DNA from: an uncultured Collinsella sp.
GTDB taxonomy: Bacteria > Actinomycetota > Coriobacteriia > Coriobacteriales > Coriobacteriaceae
Assembly (NCBI GenBank): GCA_902470095.1
Contig: CABRFG010000056.1
Location: 1 to 15,078, forward strand
DNA: 15,078 nt
Direction of reading: 5' to 3'
The notes beneath the pieces are model-generated. The model had not been told where the DNA came from. It ran no database searches and saw only the letters and a list, made by a program, of their open reading frames with translations. The position numbers were made by a program, and so were the translations under genes. Shown one piece after another: positions 1-7,884 of this stretch (the stretch's first letter is position 1; every line of letters begins with the position of its first letter).

Positions 1-225
1 GAGGAGAACGCCATCAAGGAGGCCCAACGCCTGAACATCCCCGTCGTCGCTCTGATCGACACCAACTCCGATCCCGACGAGGTCGAGTACGGCATCCCCT
101 GCAACGATGACGCCATCTCCGCTGTCACCCTTATGTGCGAGCTCATGGCTGACGCCTGCCTCGCTGGCTCCGGCAAGGAGCAGGTCTCCGAGGCCGAGAT
201 GGCCGCTGAGCCCAAGGCCGAGTAA
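1..225 (+). CDS. rpsB: 30S ribosomal protein S2, 3' end only
   Basis: The first 74 codons of the window are an open frame ending in TAA. The peptide contains NIPVVALIDTNSDPDEVEYG, which matches the conserved C-terminal S2 signature (P-V-V-A-x-x-D-T-N-x-D-P), followed by IPCNDDAISAVTLMCELMADA, the usual last helix. The acidic, alanine-rich tail (about 20 residues after ADACLAG) is typical of S2 extensions. S2 sits on the back of the 30S subunit and is needed for S1 docking. The 5' part of the gene lies outside the window. tsf follows after 45 bases, the classic rpsB-tsf pair, with no terminator between them, so co-transcription is inferred. Confidence 0.96.
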   Translation, partial: EENAIKEAQRLNIPVVALIDTNSDPDEVEYGIPCNDDAISAVTLMCELMADACLAGSGKEQVSEAEMAAEPKAE

Positions 226-270
226 ATCAGTCTTAGTTAATTCTTTTTCATCTCTTTGAAAGGAACCACA

Positions 271-1140
271 ATGGCCCAGATTACCGCCGCTATGGTCAAG
301 CAGCTCCGCGAGATGACCGACTCCCCGATGATGGAGTGCAAGAAGGCTCTCGTCGAGGCTGACGGCGACATGGACGCCGCTGTCGACGTTCTGCGTAAGA
401 ACGGCCTTGCCAAGGCTGCCAAGAAGGCTGGCCGTGAGACTAACGAGGGCGCTGTCGCCGCGTTCGTCTCCGAGGATGGCAAGACCGGCGCTCTGCTCGA
501 GCTCTCCTGCGAGACCGACTTCGTTGGCTCCAACGCCAAGTTCACCGGCTTTGCTTCCAAGGTCGCTGAGGTTGTCGCTACCACCGAGCCTGCTGACGTC
601 GACGCTCTGCTCGAGAAGCCGATGGGCGAGGAGACCGTTTCCTCCGAGCTCACCGAGATGATTCACATCATGGGCGAGAACATGAAGATCTCCCGCTTCG
701 CTGCCCGCAAGGCTGAGAACGGCGCTCTCGCTTCTTACATCCACATGGGTGGTAAGATCGGCGTCCTCGTCGAGTTCGCCTTCGAGAAGGCCGAGACCGC
801 TCAGGCTGAGTCCTTCAAGACCTTCGCTCACGACGTTGCCCTTCAGGTTGCCGCCGTCGCCCCGATCTGCGCTACCCGCGATCAGGTTCCGGCCGAGACC
901 GTCGAGCACGAGAAGCAGATCTACATGGCCCAGGCTGCCGAGTCCGGCAAGCCCGAGGCTATCCAGGAGAAGATGGCTGTCGGCCGTCTGGAGAAGTTCT
1001 ACAAGCAGTCCGTGCTCACCGAGCAGGAGTTCATCAAGGACAGCTCCCTCACCATCAAGAAGTATGCTGAGCAGGTCTCCAAGGAGCTCGGCGACACCAT
1101 TACCGTCGTTGCCTTTGACCGTCTGGTCCGTGGCGAGTAA
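271..1140 (+). CDS. tsf: Elongation factor Ts
   Basis: 289 residues. EF-Ts is the guanine nucleotide exchange factor that regenerates EF-Tu-GTP during translation. Residues 1-55 form the UBA-like N-terminal domain (MVKQLREMTDSPMMECKKAL), and TDFV at 82-85 is the conserved EF-Tu-contacting motif. The core domain repeats and a coiled-coil-like segment follow to residue 289. ATG at 271 is preferred over an in-frame TTG at 256: AAAGGA at 259-264 gives a 6-base spacing to the ATG, and the protein then starts with the normal MAQITAAMVK. It lies 45 bases after rpsB and is closed by a strong terminator 24 bases after its stop, so it probably ends the rpsB-tsf transcript. Confidence 0.97.
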   Translation: MAQITAAMVKQLREMTDSPMMECKKALVEADGDMDAAVDVLRKNGLAKAAKKAGRETNEGAVAAFVSEDGKTGALLELSCETDFVGSNAKFTGFASKVAEVVATTEPADVDALLEKPMGEETVSSELTEMIHIMGENMKISRFAARKAENGALASYIHMGGKIGVLVEFAFEKAETAQAESFKTFAHDVALQVAAVAPICATRDQVPAETVEHEKQIYMAQAAESGKPEAIQEKMAVGRLEKFYKQSVLTEQEFIKDSSLTIKKYAEQVSKELGDTITVVAFDRLVRGE

Positions 1141-1164
1141 ATAAGCTCTTGTAGCTGGTAATGA

Positions 1165-1198
1165 GCAGGCTGTGGGTTTTACTCACAGCCTGCTTTTT
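1165..1198 (+). terminator. Rho-independent terminator after tsf
   Basis: A perfect 10-bp stem, GCAGGCTGTG (1165-1174) and CACAGCCTGC (1184-1193), encloses a 9-base loop and is followed by TTTTT. It separates rpsB-tsf from the pyrH-proS block. A second small hairpin (GGCTCT/AGAGCC, 1202-1217, loop TATC) follows and may add to termination or lie near the pyrH promoter. Confidence 0.92.
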
Positions 1199-1257
1199 CA
1201 TGGCTCTTATCAGAGCCTTTGATATCATATTGAGAGTCTAATTAAAGGAGGATCGCT

Positions 1258-1980
1258 TTGTCCGACATCCGATATAAACGCGTGCTTCTTAAGCTTTCCG
1301 GCGAAGCACTGATGGGCGACAGCCAATATGGCATCGACCCCAAGGTTACCGACCATCTTGCCAAGCAGGTCAAGGAGCTGCTAGCCGTTGGCCATGAGGT
1401 CGGCGTCGTTGTCGGCGGCGGCAATATTTTCCGCGGCATGGCCGGCGCTGCCGGTGGCATGGAGCGTGCTCAGGCCGACTATATGGGCATGCTGGCAACC
1501 GTTATGAACGCGCTCGCCCTGCAGGATGCCTTCGAGCATAACGATGTTCCCTGCCGCGTGATGAGCGCTATCCAGATGAACGAGATCTGCGAGCCCTATA
1601 TTCGCCGTCGCGCCATCAACCACCTTTCCAAGGGCAACGTCGTTATTTTTGCCGCCGGTTCGGGCAATCCGTACTTTACGACCGACACCGCCGCGGCTCT
1701 TCGTGCGTGCGAGATCGGCGCCGAGATTCTGATTAAAGCCACCAAGGTTGACGGCATCTACGACAAGGATCCCGTCAAGTGCGCCGACGCCGTCCGTTTT
1801 GACAAGATTACCTATCACGAGGTTCTCGTCCGCGGTCTGCAGGTTATGGATTCCACGGCTACGGCACTGTGCCAGGACAACCGTATGCCGATTTTGGTCC
1901 TCAACATCGATGGCGAGGACACCGTCAAGCGCGCGCTTTCGGGTGAGCCCGTCGGCACGCTCGTCTATCAGGAGGATTAA
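1258..1980 (+). CDS. pyrH: UMP kinase
   Basis: 240 residues, the usual length. PyrH phosphorylates UMP to UDP with ATP, feeding RNA, UDP-sugar and CTP synthesis; the bacterial enzyme is a hexamer of the amino-acid-kinase fold. Visible motifs are KLSGEAL (12-18, phosphate-binding lysine and glycine loop), GGGNIFRG (53-60), DYMGMLATVMNALALQ (74-89), GSGNPYFTTDTAAALR (134-149) and the nucleotide-binding KVDGIYDKDP (163-172). The start is TTG, supported by a very strong AAAGGAGG at 1244-1251 with a 6-base gap; no in-frame ATG gives a full-length protein. It opens the next transcription unit after the tsf terminator, so a promoter is expected at about 1195-1240, but none stands out. frr starts 2 bases after its stop. 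Confidence 0.96.
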   Translation: MSDIRYKRVLLKLSGEALMGDSQYGIDPKVTDHLAKQVKELLAVGHEVGVVVGGGNIFRGMAGAAGGMERAQADYMGMLATVMNALALQDAFEHNDVPCRVMSAIQMNEICEPYIRRRAINHLSKGNVVIFAAGSGNPYFTTDTAAALRACEIGAEILIKATKVDGIYDKDPVKCADAVRFDKITYHEVLVRGLQVMDSTATALCQDNRMPILVLNIDGEDTVKRALSGEPVGTLVYQED

Positions 1981-1982
1981 GC

Positions 1983-2519
1983 ATGGCAGAGAACATCACC
2001 GCCCACATGGACAAGTCGCTCGAGTCCCTCAAGCATAACTTCTCCAAGGTCCGTACCGGCCGCGCCAATGCCAACATTCTGTCCGACATCACCGTCGATT
2101 ATTACGGTGTTCCCACACCGGTCACGCAGGTTGCCGCCGTCAAGACCCCCGAGGCCCACATGCTGCTCATCGAGCCGTGGGACAAGGCACTCATCAACGC
2201 TATCGTCAAGGCCATCGGCGCTTCCGATCTGGGTATTACCCCCAACTCCGATGGCACCGTCGTTCGTCTGCCGTTCCCGGCTCCCACCGAGGAGCGCCGT
2301 CGCGAGCTCGTCAAGGAGTGCCGTGAGTACGCCGAGCAGGCCAAGGTGTCTATCCGTAACATCCGTCGCGACTTCAACAACAAGCTCGAGCGCGATGAGG
2401 AGCTCACCGAGGACGATGTCCGTCGCGAGCAGGCCAAGGTCCAGAAGCACACCGATGAGTATGTCGCCAAGGTCGAGGAGCTTCTGAAGGAAAAAGAAGC
2501 CGAGGTCATGGAGATCTAA
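1983..2519 (+). CDS. frr: Ribosome recycling factor
   Basis: 178 residues, slightly shorter than the common 185. RRF works with EF-G to split the post-termination 70S complex. The N-terminal part MDKSLESLKHNFSKVRTGRA and the following YYGVPTPVTQVA are the family hallmarks (helix 1 of the three-helix bundle, then the small beta domain). The C-terminal half is rich in Glu, Arg and Lys and ends in the typical LLKEKEAEVMEI helix. ATG at 1983 has GGAGG at 1971-1975, inside the end of pyrH, with a 7-base spacing. Only 2 bases separate it from pyrH and 1 base from uppS, indicating coupled translation. Confidence 0.96.
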   Translation: MAENITAHMDKSLESLKHNFSKVRTGRANANILSDITVDYYGVPTPVTQVAAVKTPEAHMLLIEPWDKALINAIVKAIGASDLGITPNSDGTVVRLPFPAPTEERRRELVKECREYAEQAKVSIRNIRRDFNNKLERDEELTEDDVRREQAKVQKHTDEYVAKVEELLKEKEAEVMEI

Positions 2520-2520
2520 G

Positions 2521-3315
2521 GTGCAATACGACGAGCATAAACTGGTCGAGTACTTTGCCGACGCCCCTGCGGGCGTCGGTTTTTCCGACCTTGACCTCAA
2601 TAACATTCCGCACCATATCTCGTGCATCATGGACGGCAACGGTCGTTGGGCCACGTCGCGCGGTCTTGCACGCACTGAGGGCCACAAGGCGGGTATCGTC
2701 TCGCTGCGCGAGATCATTACCGCCTGCGTGCGCCTGGGCGTCGACGTGCTTTCTGCCTATGCGTTTTCTACCGAAAACTGGAACCGCCCGCAGCATGAGG
2801 TCAACGTCTTGATGCACCTGTTTGCCAAGACGTTCATCGACGAGTTGCCGCTTCTGAAGCGCGAAAACGTGCGCGTTGTCTTTTTGGGTGATATTTCCGC
2901 GCTGCCCAAGAAGACCCGCGACGTTTTTGAACGCGGTCTTGCCGAGTGCGCCGATCACACCGGTATGACGCTGGCGCTTGCCGTCAACTACGGCGCGCGT
3001 GCCGAGATTACCCGCGCTGTCCGTCAGATCGCGCTCGACGTTGCCGCCGGTAAGATCGATCCTGCCGCAATTGATGACGACATGGTGGCTTCCCACCTCT
3101 ATACCGCCGGTCTTCCCGATCCTGAGCTTGTAATTCGCACCTCTGGTGAGCTGCGCCTTTCGAACTATCTGCTGTGGCAGGTAGCTTATTCCGAGTTCTA
3201 CGTCACCGATACCTATTGGCCCGACTTTGATCGTTGGGGCCTTGTCGACGCCATTTTGGCCTATCAGGGCCGTGACCGTAGGTTTGGTGGACTGAGCAAG
3301 ACCGAGGAGGCTTAA
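2521..3315 (+). CDS. uppS: Undecaprenyl diphosphate synthase (cis-prenyltransferase)
   Basis: 264 residues. UppS condenses farnesyl diphosphate with eight isopentenyl units to make the lipid carrier for peptidoglycan and other wall polymers. MDGNGRW at 37-43 holds the catalytic Asp38. GHKAG, then SAYAFSTENWNRP, NYGARAEI and the C-terminal DPELVIRTSGELRLSNYLLWQ are all conserved substrate-binding motifs. The N-terminus runs about 25-30 residues before the conserved core, a modest extension with no recognisable signal. The GTG start is supported by GGAG at 2510-2513 with a 7-base gap, inside the end of frr. Its substrate ultimately comes from the MEP pathway, two enzymes of which (dxr, ispG) lie downstream in the same operon. 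Confidence 0.96.
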   Translation: MQYDEHKLVEYFADAPAGVGFSDLDLNNIPHHISCIMDGNGRWATSRGLARTEGHKAGIVSLREIITACVRLGVDVLSAYAFSTENWNRPQHEVNVLMHLFAKTFIDELPLLKRENVRVVFLGDISALPKKTRDVFERGLAECADHTGMTLALAVNYGARAEITRAVRQIALDVAAGKIDPAAIDDDMVASHLYTAGLPDPELVIRTSGELRLSNYLLWQVAYSEFYVTDTYWPDFDRWGLVDAILAYQGRDRRFGGLSKTEEA

Positions 3316-3317
3316 TC

Positions 3318-4217
3318 GTGTCCGATCGTCCCAAGGCATCTGCTCCCAAGACGCCTGCGCGCAAAGCTACCGCTGCGGGAGCGCCTGCAACGAAGAGCGG
3401 CACCGGTTCGTGGCTGGCGGGCTTTATTACCCGTGCCGCCGCCGGTATCGTCTACGCCGTTGTCTTTATCCTGTGCCTGGTTTTGGGTATCGTGCCCACG
3501 GCCATCTTTGTTTCCGTCATGAGCGGTCTGTGCTGCTATGAGTTTTTCCGTATGACAAGGCTCGATGGCAAGATGGCTAACGAGCGCATGGGTATCGCTG
3601 CCGCCGTACTCTTTCCGCTGTCGGCGCTGGGCGATTCGATGTTGCTGAATGCCCTGCTTTTTGCCCTGATGCTCGCTGTGGGCATTTGGTATGTTTGGTC
3701 GCCGCGTACCCGCATCTCTGATGTGGCCGTGACGCTCATGGGTCCCATCTACACTGGCTTTATGCTGTCGGCTATCGTGCTGCTGCGCGATGCCGTGCCC
3801 GGTTTTGCCGGCGCCCTGCTTTCGGTGGGCGTTTGCGCGTCCCTTTGGGTCTCCGATTCGTTTGCCTACATCGTGGGTAGCCGTATCGGCAAGCACAAGA
3901 TGGTTCCCAAGATCTCTCCCAAAAAGAGCTGGGAGGGGTTTGTCGGCGGCATCCTGGGCTCGGTTTTGATTTGGCTCATCCTGTGGGCGACGCACTTCTA
4001 CAAGCTCAGCCTGCCCTATGCGCTGCTGTGCGGCGTGGTTGTGTCCGTCCTGGGCGTTATCGGCGACCTCATCGAGTCGCGCATCAAGCGCGGTGTGGGC
4101 GTTAAGGATTCCGGTAACCTTATCCCGGGCCACGGCGGCATGCTCGATCGTAGCGATTCGCTTATCTTTGGCTGCATTACCGCGCAGCTGCTTTTGATGA
4201 TCGGAGGCGTGCTGTAA
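3318..4217 (+). CDS. cdsA: Phosphatidate cytidylyltransferase (CDP-diacylglycerol synthase)
   Basis: 299 residues. CdsA activates phosphatidic acid with CTP to CDP-diacylglycerol, the precursor of bacterial phospholipids. It is an integral membrane enzyme: many hydrophobic helices follow a cytosolic N-terminal tail of about 30 residues rich in Pro, Ala and Lys. The family signature is complete near the C-terminus: S254, K257-R258, K263-D264, then PGHGGMLDRSDS (270-281) with the metal- and substrate-binding Asp277 and Asp280. The upstream SDSFAYIVGSRIGKHKM and PKKSWEGFVGG segments are also typical. GTG at 3318 has GAGGAGG at 3304-3310 with a 7-base gap. Its TAA overlaps the dxr ATG by one base. 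Confidence 0.95.
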   Translation: MSDRPKASAPKTPARKATAAGAPATKSGTGSWLAGFITRAAAGIVYAVVFILCLVLGIVPTAIFVSVMSGLCCYEFFRMTRLDGKMANERMGIAAAVLFPLSALGDSMLLNALLFALMLAVGIWYVWSPRTRISDVAVTLMGPIYTGFMLSAIVLLRDAVPGFAGALLSVGVCASLWVSDSFAYIVGSRIGKHKMVPKISPKKSWEGFVGGILGSVLIWLILWATHFYKLSLPYALLCGVVVSVLGVIGDLIESRIKRGVGVKDSGNLIPGHGGMLDRSDSLIFGCITAQLLLMIGGVL

Positions 4218-5404
4218 TGTCCTTCCAGACGACGTATGGCCCCGATGGACGTCTCCGTGTTGCCATCCTGGGTTGTACGGGCTCTATCGGCACCCAGGCG
4301 CTCGATGTGTGCCGCCAGCATGCCGATCGCCTGCAGGTGACGGCGCTGTCCGTTAACTCCAGTACCTCCGAGCTCGTTGCCGCTGCCCGCGAGTTCTCGG
4401 TTCCGGCGGTTGCCGTGGCCGATGTCGCTCATGGCGATGACGCCGTGCTGCAGGAGTTGCCCGAGGGAACGAAGCTCGGCGTTGGCGCGCAGGCGGTTTG
4501 CGAGCTCGCGCGTCGCGACGATGTCGACTGCGTGCTCGTCGCTATTGTGGGCGCCGCCGGTCTCGAGGCGAGCCATGCGGCCTTGACCTCGAATAAGCGT
4601 CTTGCCCTTGCCAACAAGGAGTCCCTCGTCGTCGGCGGCGACTTGCTTATGCCGTTGGCGCAACCGGGCCAGCTTATTCCAGTCGACTCTGAGCACTCCG
4701 CCATCTACCAGTGCTATCTGGGGGAGAATCCACGCGAGGCTCATTGTATTTGGCTTACCTGCTCGGGCGGTCCGTTCTTTGGCCGCACGCGCGGCGAGCT
4801 CGATCGCGTGACGCGTGCCGATGCTCTCGCACATCCCACGTGGGCCATGGGTGCCAAGATCACCATCGACTCCGCCACCCTCATGAACAAGGGCCTGGAG
4901 CGCATTGAGGCCATGCATCTGTTTAACTGCGACCTCGATTTCATTAACGTGGTCGTGCAGCGTCAGTCCAAGATTCACTCTATGGTCGAGTTCGCCGACG
5001 GCTCCGTGATGGCGCATCTCGGTGCTTCCGACATGCGTATTCCCATCCAGTTCGCGTTCTCGTATCCCGAGCGTTGGGATACCCCGGCGCCTCGTATCGA
5101 TTTCCGCGAGCTGGGGCAGCTCACGTTTGATGCTGCCGACATGGATACCTTCCGCTGTCTGGCACTGGCCGAGCGTGCCGGCAAGACGGGTGGCACCATG
5201 CCGTGCGTGCTCAATGCCGCCAACGAGGTCGCCGTCGATGCCTTCCTGCACGATGGCTGCAGCTTTACCGATATCGATCGCATTGTGGAATCCTGCATGG
5301 ATTCCCACGATATGCAGGCGGTCGATTCGTTTGAGCAGCTTCGCGACATCGATGCATGGGCGCGTGAAAAGGCTGCGCAGGTGCTCGCCGCAACCCGTTC
5401 CTAA
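4217..5404 (+). CDS. dxr: 1-deoxy-D-xylulose 5-phosphate reductoisomerase
   Basis: 395 residues, normal length. Dxr converts DXP to 2-C-methyl-D-erythritol 4-phosphate with NADPH, the first committed step of the MEP isoprenoid pathway. GCTGSIG (19-25) is the NADPH-binding loop. ALANKESLVVGG, the metal-binding PVDSEHSAIYQ, TCSGGPFFGRTRGEL and ATLMNKGLERIEAMHLF (second metal-site Glu) are all intact, as is the C-terminal TMPCVLNAANEVAVDAFL. ATG overlaps the cdsA stop (TAATG) and has GGAGG at 4203-4207, so translation is probably coupled. Together with ispG downstream it supplies the precursor used by UppS upstream. Confidence 0.97.
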   Translation: MSFQTTYGPDGRLRVAILGCTGSIGTQALDVCRQHADRLQVTALSVNSSTSELVAAAREFSVPAVAVADVAHGDDAVLQELPEGTKLGVGAQAVCELARRDDVDCVLVAIVGAAGLEASHAALTSNKRLALANKESLVVGGDLLMPLAQPGQLIPVDSEHSAIYQCYLGENPREAHCIWLTCSGGPFFGRTRGELDRVTRADALAHPTWAMGAKITIDSATLMNKGLERIEAMHLFNCDLDFINVVVQRQSKIHSMVEFADGSVMAHLGASDMRIPIQFAFSYPERWDTPAPRIDFRELGQLTFDAADMDTFRCLALAERAGKTGGTMPCVLNAANEVAVDAFLHDGCSFTDIDRIVESCMDSHDMQAVDSFEQLRDIDAWAREKAAQVLAATRS

Positions 5405-5429
5405 CCCATAAGGATTGCTTTTTCGTTTT

Positions 5430-6791
5430 ATGGATACTGTTCTGAGCGTTCTCTCATCGGTCTTTTGGGGCCTGCTGATGCTTTCCGTCCTCGTGTTTTT
5501 GCACGAGGGCGGCCACTTTTTGGCGGCGCGTGCCTGCGGCGTCCGTGTGACCGAGTTCTTTTTGGGCCTGCCGTGTCGCTTTGACATCCATTACACGTCA
5601 CGTCGCATTGGAACCAAGTTTGGTGTGACCCCGCTGCTGCTGGGTGGCTACGCTGCCATCTGCGGTATGGATCCGACCGACGTCTCGTGCGCCGATCGCG
5701 TGCTCGCGGCTATCTATCGTCATGGTCGCGTGACCGTGGCCGACCTTGCCGCCGAGCTCGAGCTATCCGAGGAGGTTGTGCTCGAGGCATGCGCCTTGCT
5801 CTTGGGTTGGGGCTCTATCGCGCCTTGGTATGAGGAAGGGGAGAAGCCCTCGCCGAGCTACTATCCCACCAAGTATCAGACGCTGCCACGAGATGCGGCG
5901 GGTTACACCACCTTTGACGGCCGCAGTTTCGATCGAGAGCATGCGACTACCGAGGGCGATGTGTGGGAGCTGCCGTGCGGCGAAGCCGAGTTCCTTGCGC
6001 AAGAGCGTTCGCATACCTATCTGGGCCAGGGTTTTCTCAAGCGCGCCTTTATGCTGCTCGCGGGCATTCTCGTCAATATCCTGACGGGCTTTTTGCTGCT
6101 TATGAGCATCTACTCTATTGCGGGTGTCACCGTGCCGATGGATACCAACGTGATCGGTCAGGTTGACGAGGGGTCTATTGCCGCCAAGGCGGGTATCGAG
6201 GGCGGCGACGCGATCCTTTCGGTTGACGGAGTATCGTGCTCTACCTGGATGGACGTTTACGATGCCATCGGCAAGGCCGCCGGTAAGGACGATATCGCCA
6301 TTGAGTATGAGCGCGACGGCAAGCAGCATTCGACCTCGGTTGCGCTCAAAGAGGACGAGCGCCTAGGTGTGTATGCCTCTACGCAGGTGGTCCGTTTAGA
6401 CCCCATCACGTCGGCTCGCCTTTCGTTCTCCTATGTCGTGCAGACAGCGGAGGGCGTGATGCGCCTGCTCCAGCCGCAGCATACGATGGAGATTCTCGAT
6501 CAGTCTTCTTCGATCGTGGGCATTAGCGTTATGTCCTCACAGGCTGCTGCTGCCGGCCCTGCCACGTTCCTTTCGTTTGCCGCCCTCATTTCGTTCTCGC
6601 TTGGCTTTATGAACCTGCTGCCCATCCCACCACTCGATGGCGGCAAGCTGGTCATCGAGATCATTCAAAAGATTGCTGGCCGCGAGCTTCCGCTCAAGGT
6701 CCAGACGATTGTGAGCTATGTGGGCATCGCGCTCTTTGCGCTGCTGTTTGTCTATATGCTTCGTTCCGACGTCCTTCGATTTATCCTGTAG
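5430..6791 (+). CDS. rseP: RseP-type site-2 intramembrane metalloprotease with an unusual cytosolic insert
   Basis: 453 residues from ATG 5430. M50 site-2 proteases cleave transmembrane substrates, classically anti-sigma factors or signal peptide remnants. The zinc motif HEGGH (25-29) lies in TM1. The PDZ domain is about residues 238-310. NLLPIPPLDGG (395-405) carries the third metal ligand, and a final TM follows. After GGYAAICGMD (72-81) there is a stretch of about 100 residues before YLGQGFLKRAFMLLAG, where ordinary RseP has only a short loop; part of it looks like a winged helix (about 86-138). Start choice is uncertain: AAGGA at 5410-5414 is 15 bases from ATG 5430, and an in-frame TTG at 5415 abuts it. 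The substrate is unknown, and no anti-sigma factor is visible nearby. Confidence 0.9.
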   Translation: MDTVLSVLSSVFWGLLMLSVLVFLHEGGHFLAARACGVRVTEFFLGLPCRFDIHYTSRRIGTKFGVTPLLLGGYAAICGMDPTDVSCADRVLAAIYRHGRVTVADLAAELELSEEVVLEACALLLGWGSIAPWYEEGEKPSPSYYPTKYQTLPRDAAGYTTFDGRSFDREHATTEGDVWELPCGEAEFLAQERSHTYLGQGFLKRAFMLLAGILVNILTGFLLLMSIYSIAGVTVPMDTNVIGQVDEGSIAAKAGIEGGDAILSVDGVSCSTWMDVYDAIGKAAGKDDIAIEYERDGKQHSTSVALKEDERLGVYASTQVVRLDPITSARLSFSYVVQTAEGVMRLLQPQHTMEILDQSSSIVGISVMSSQAAAAGPATFLSFAALISFSLGFMNLLPIPPLDGGKLVIEIIQKIAGRELPLKVQTIVSYVGIALFALLFVYMLRSDVLRFIL

Positions 6792-6804
6792 GGGAGTGTT
6801 TGGA

Positions 6805-7884
6805 TTGTCTTTATCCCATCCTTTGCCTCGCGAGTTGACGCGCCCCGTGCATGTGGGCGGTGTGCAGATCGGTGGCGGCGCGCCGGTGGTGGTCCAATCC
6901 ATGACCTGCACCGATACCGCTGACGCCCAGGCAACGCTTGCGCAAGTGTGCGCGTTGGCGCAGGCTGGCTGCGATATCGTGCGCGTGAGCGTGCCCACCG
7001 AGGCCGCGCTTGAGGGTTTCCGCACCATCTGTGCCGAGTCTCCGGTGCCGATCGTCGCCGATATTCACTTTAACCATAAGCTCATCGGCGCCGTCGAGGC
7101 TGGTGCCGCCAAGCTTCGCATCAATCCCGGCAATATCGGCGATTGGGCTAAGGTCGATGCCGTGATCGATGCCGCGGGCGCCGCTGGATGCGCGATTCGT
7201 ATCGGCGTCAATGCCGGTTCGCTCGAGCAGGATATCGCCGAGCGCGACGACCTCACGCAGCCCGAAAAGCTCGTGATGTCGAGCGAGCGCTTCGTCAAGC
7301 ACTTTGAGGACCGCGGTTTTACGAACATTGTGCTTTCGGCCAAGGCCCATAGCGTGCAAACGACGCTTGATACCTATCGTGCCCTGTCGCGTGAGATTCC
7401 CCACGTTCCGCTTCACCTGGGCGTGACGGAGGCGGGGACCAAGCTCCAGGGCACCATCAAGAGCTCTGTAGGCTTGGGTATCTTGCTTTCCGAAGGCATT
7501 GGCGACACCATGCGTGTGTCGCTCACAGCCGATCCGGTTGAGGAGCCGCCGGTTGCCTGGGGTATTCTGCAGTCGTTGGGCCTGCGTCGCCGTGGCCCCG
7601 AGATTGTCTCGTGCCCCACATGCGCCCGCTGCCAGGTTAACCTTATTCCCATTGCCGAGGAGGTTACCGAGCGGCTTAAGAACTACTCCGCGCCGCTTTC
7701 GATCGCTGTGATGGGATGTGCCGTTAATGGCCCCGGCGAGGCTTCTGATGCCGATCTGGGCGTTGCTTGCGGACGTGGTCAGGCCTTGCTCTTTTCGCAT
7801 GGCCAGATCATTGGTAAAGTAGCTGAGGACCAAATTGTCGACGCGCTTATGGCCGAGGTCGACAAGCTTATTGAGGAGAAATAA
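6805..7884 (+). CDS. ispG: 4-hydroxy-3-methylbut-2-en-1-yl diphosphate synthase (IspG/GcpE)
   Basis: 359 residues. IspG reductively opens MEcPP to HMBPP, the penultimate MEP step, using a 4Fe-4S cluster. Cluster ligands are visible as Cys270 and Cys273 (SCPTCARC) and Cys305 in AVMGCAVNGPGEA, with Glu312 as the likely fourth ligand. The N-terminal TIM-barrel half shows VQSMTCTDT, VPIVADIHFNHKLI and LRINPGNIG. This is the compact bacterial form without the plant-type insert. The frame is open further upstream into rseP, but TTG at 6805, with AGGGGAG at 6790-6796 and an 8-base gap, gives the expected start (SLSHPLPRELTRPVHVGG); GTG 6796 is less likely because it overlaps that site. It lies 13 bases after rseP and abuts proS. 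Confidence 0.94.
   Translation: MSLSHPLPRELTRPVHVGGVQIGGGAPVVVQSMTCTDTADAQATLAQVCALAQAGCDIVRVSVPTEAALEGFRTICAESPVPIVADIHFNHKLIGAVEAGAAKLRINPGNIGDWAKVDAVIDAAGAAGCAIRIGVNAGSLEQDIAERDDLTQPEKLVMSSERFVKHFEDRGFTNIVLSAKAHSVQTTLDTYRALSREIPHVPLHLGVTEAGTKLQGTIKSSVGLGILLSEGIGDTMRVSLTADPVEEPPVAWGILQSLGLRRRGPEIVSCPTCARCQVNLIPIAEEVTERLKNYSAPLSIAVMGCAVNGPGEASDADLGVACGRGQALLFSHGQIIGKVAEDQIVDALMAEVDKLIEEK

Noticed and set aside
256..270. In-frame TTG start giving EF-Ts five extra residues
   Set aside because: The added residues overlap the Shine-Dalgarno sequence; the ATG at 271 gives the conserved N-terminus.
1196..1240. Promoter for pyrH around TATCAT (1223-1228)
   Set aside because: A promoter is expected after the tsf terminator, but no -35/-10 pair with reasonable spacing stands out; the hairpin 1202-1217 further confuses the reading.
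4016..5587. 523-codon - strand open frame opposite dxr and parts of cdsA and rseP
   Set aside because: It crosses three well-supported + strand genes, has low-complexity shadow composition and no recognisable domain.
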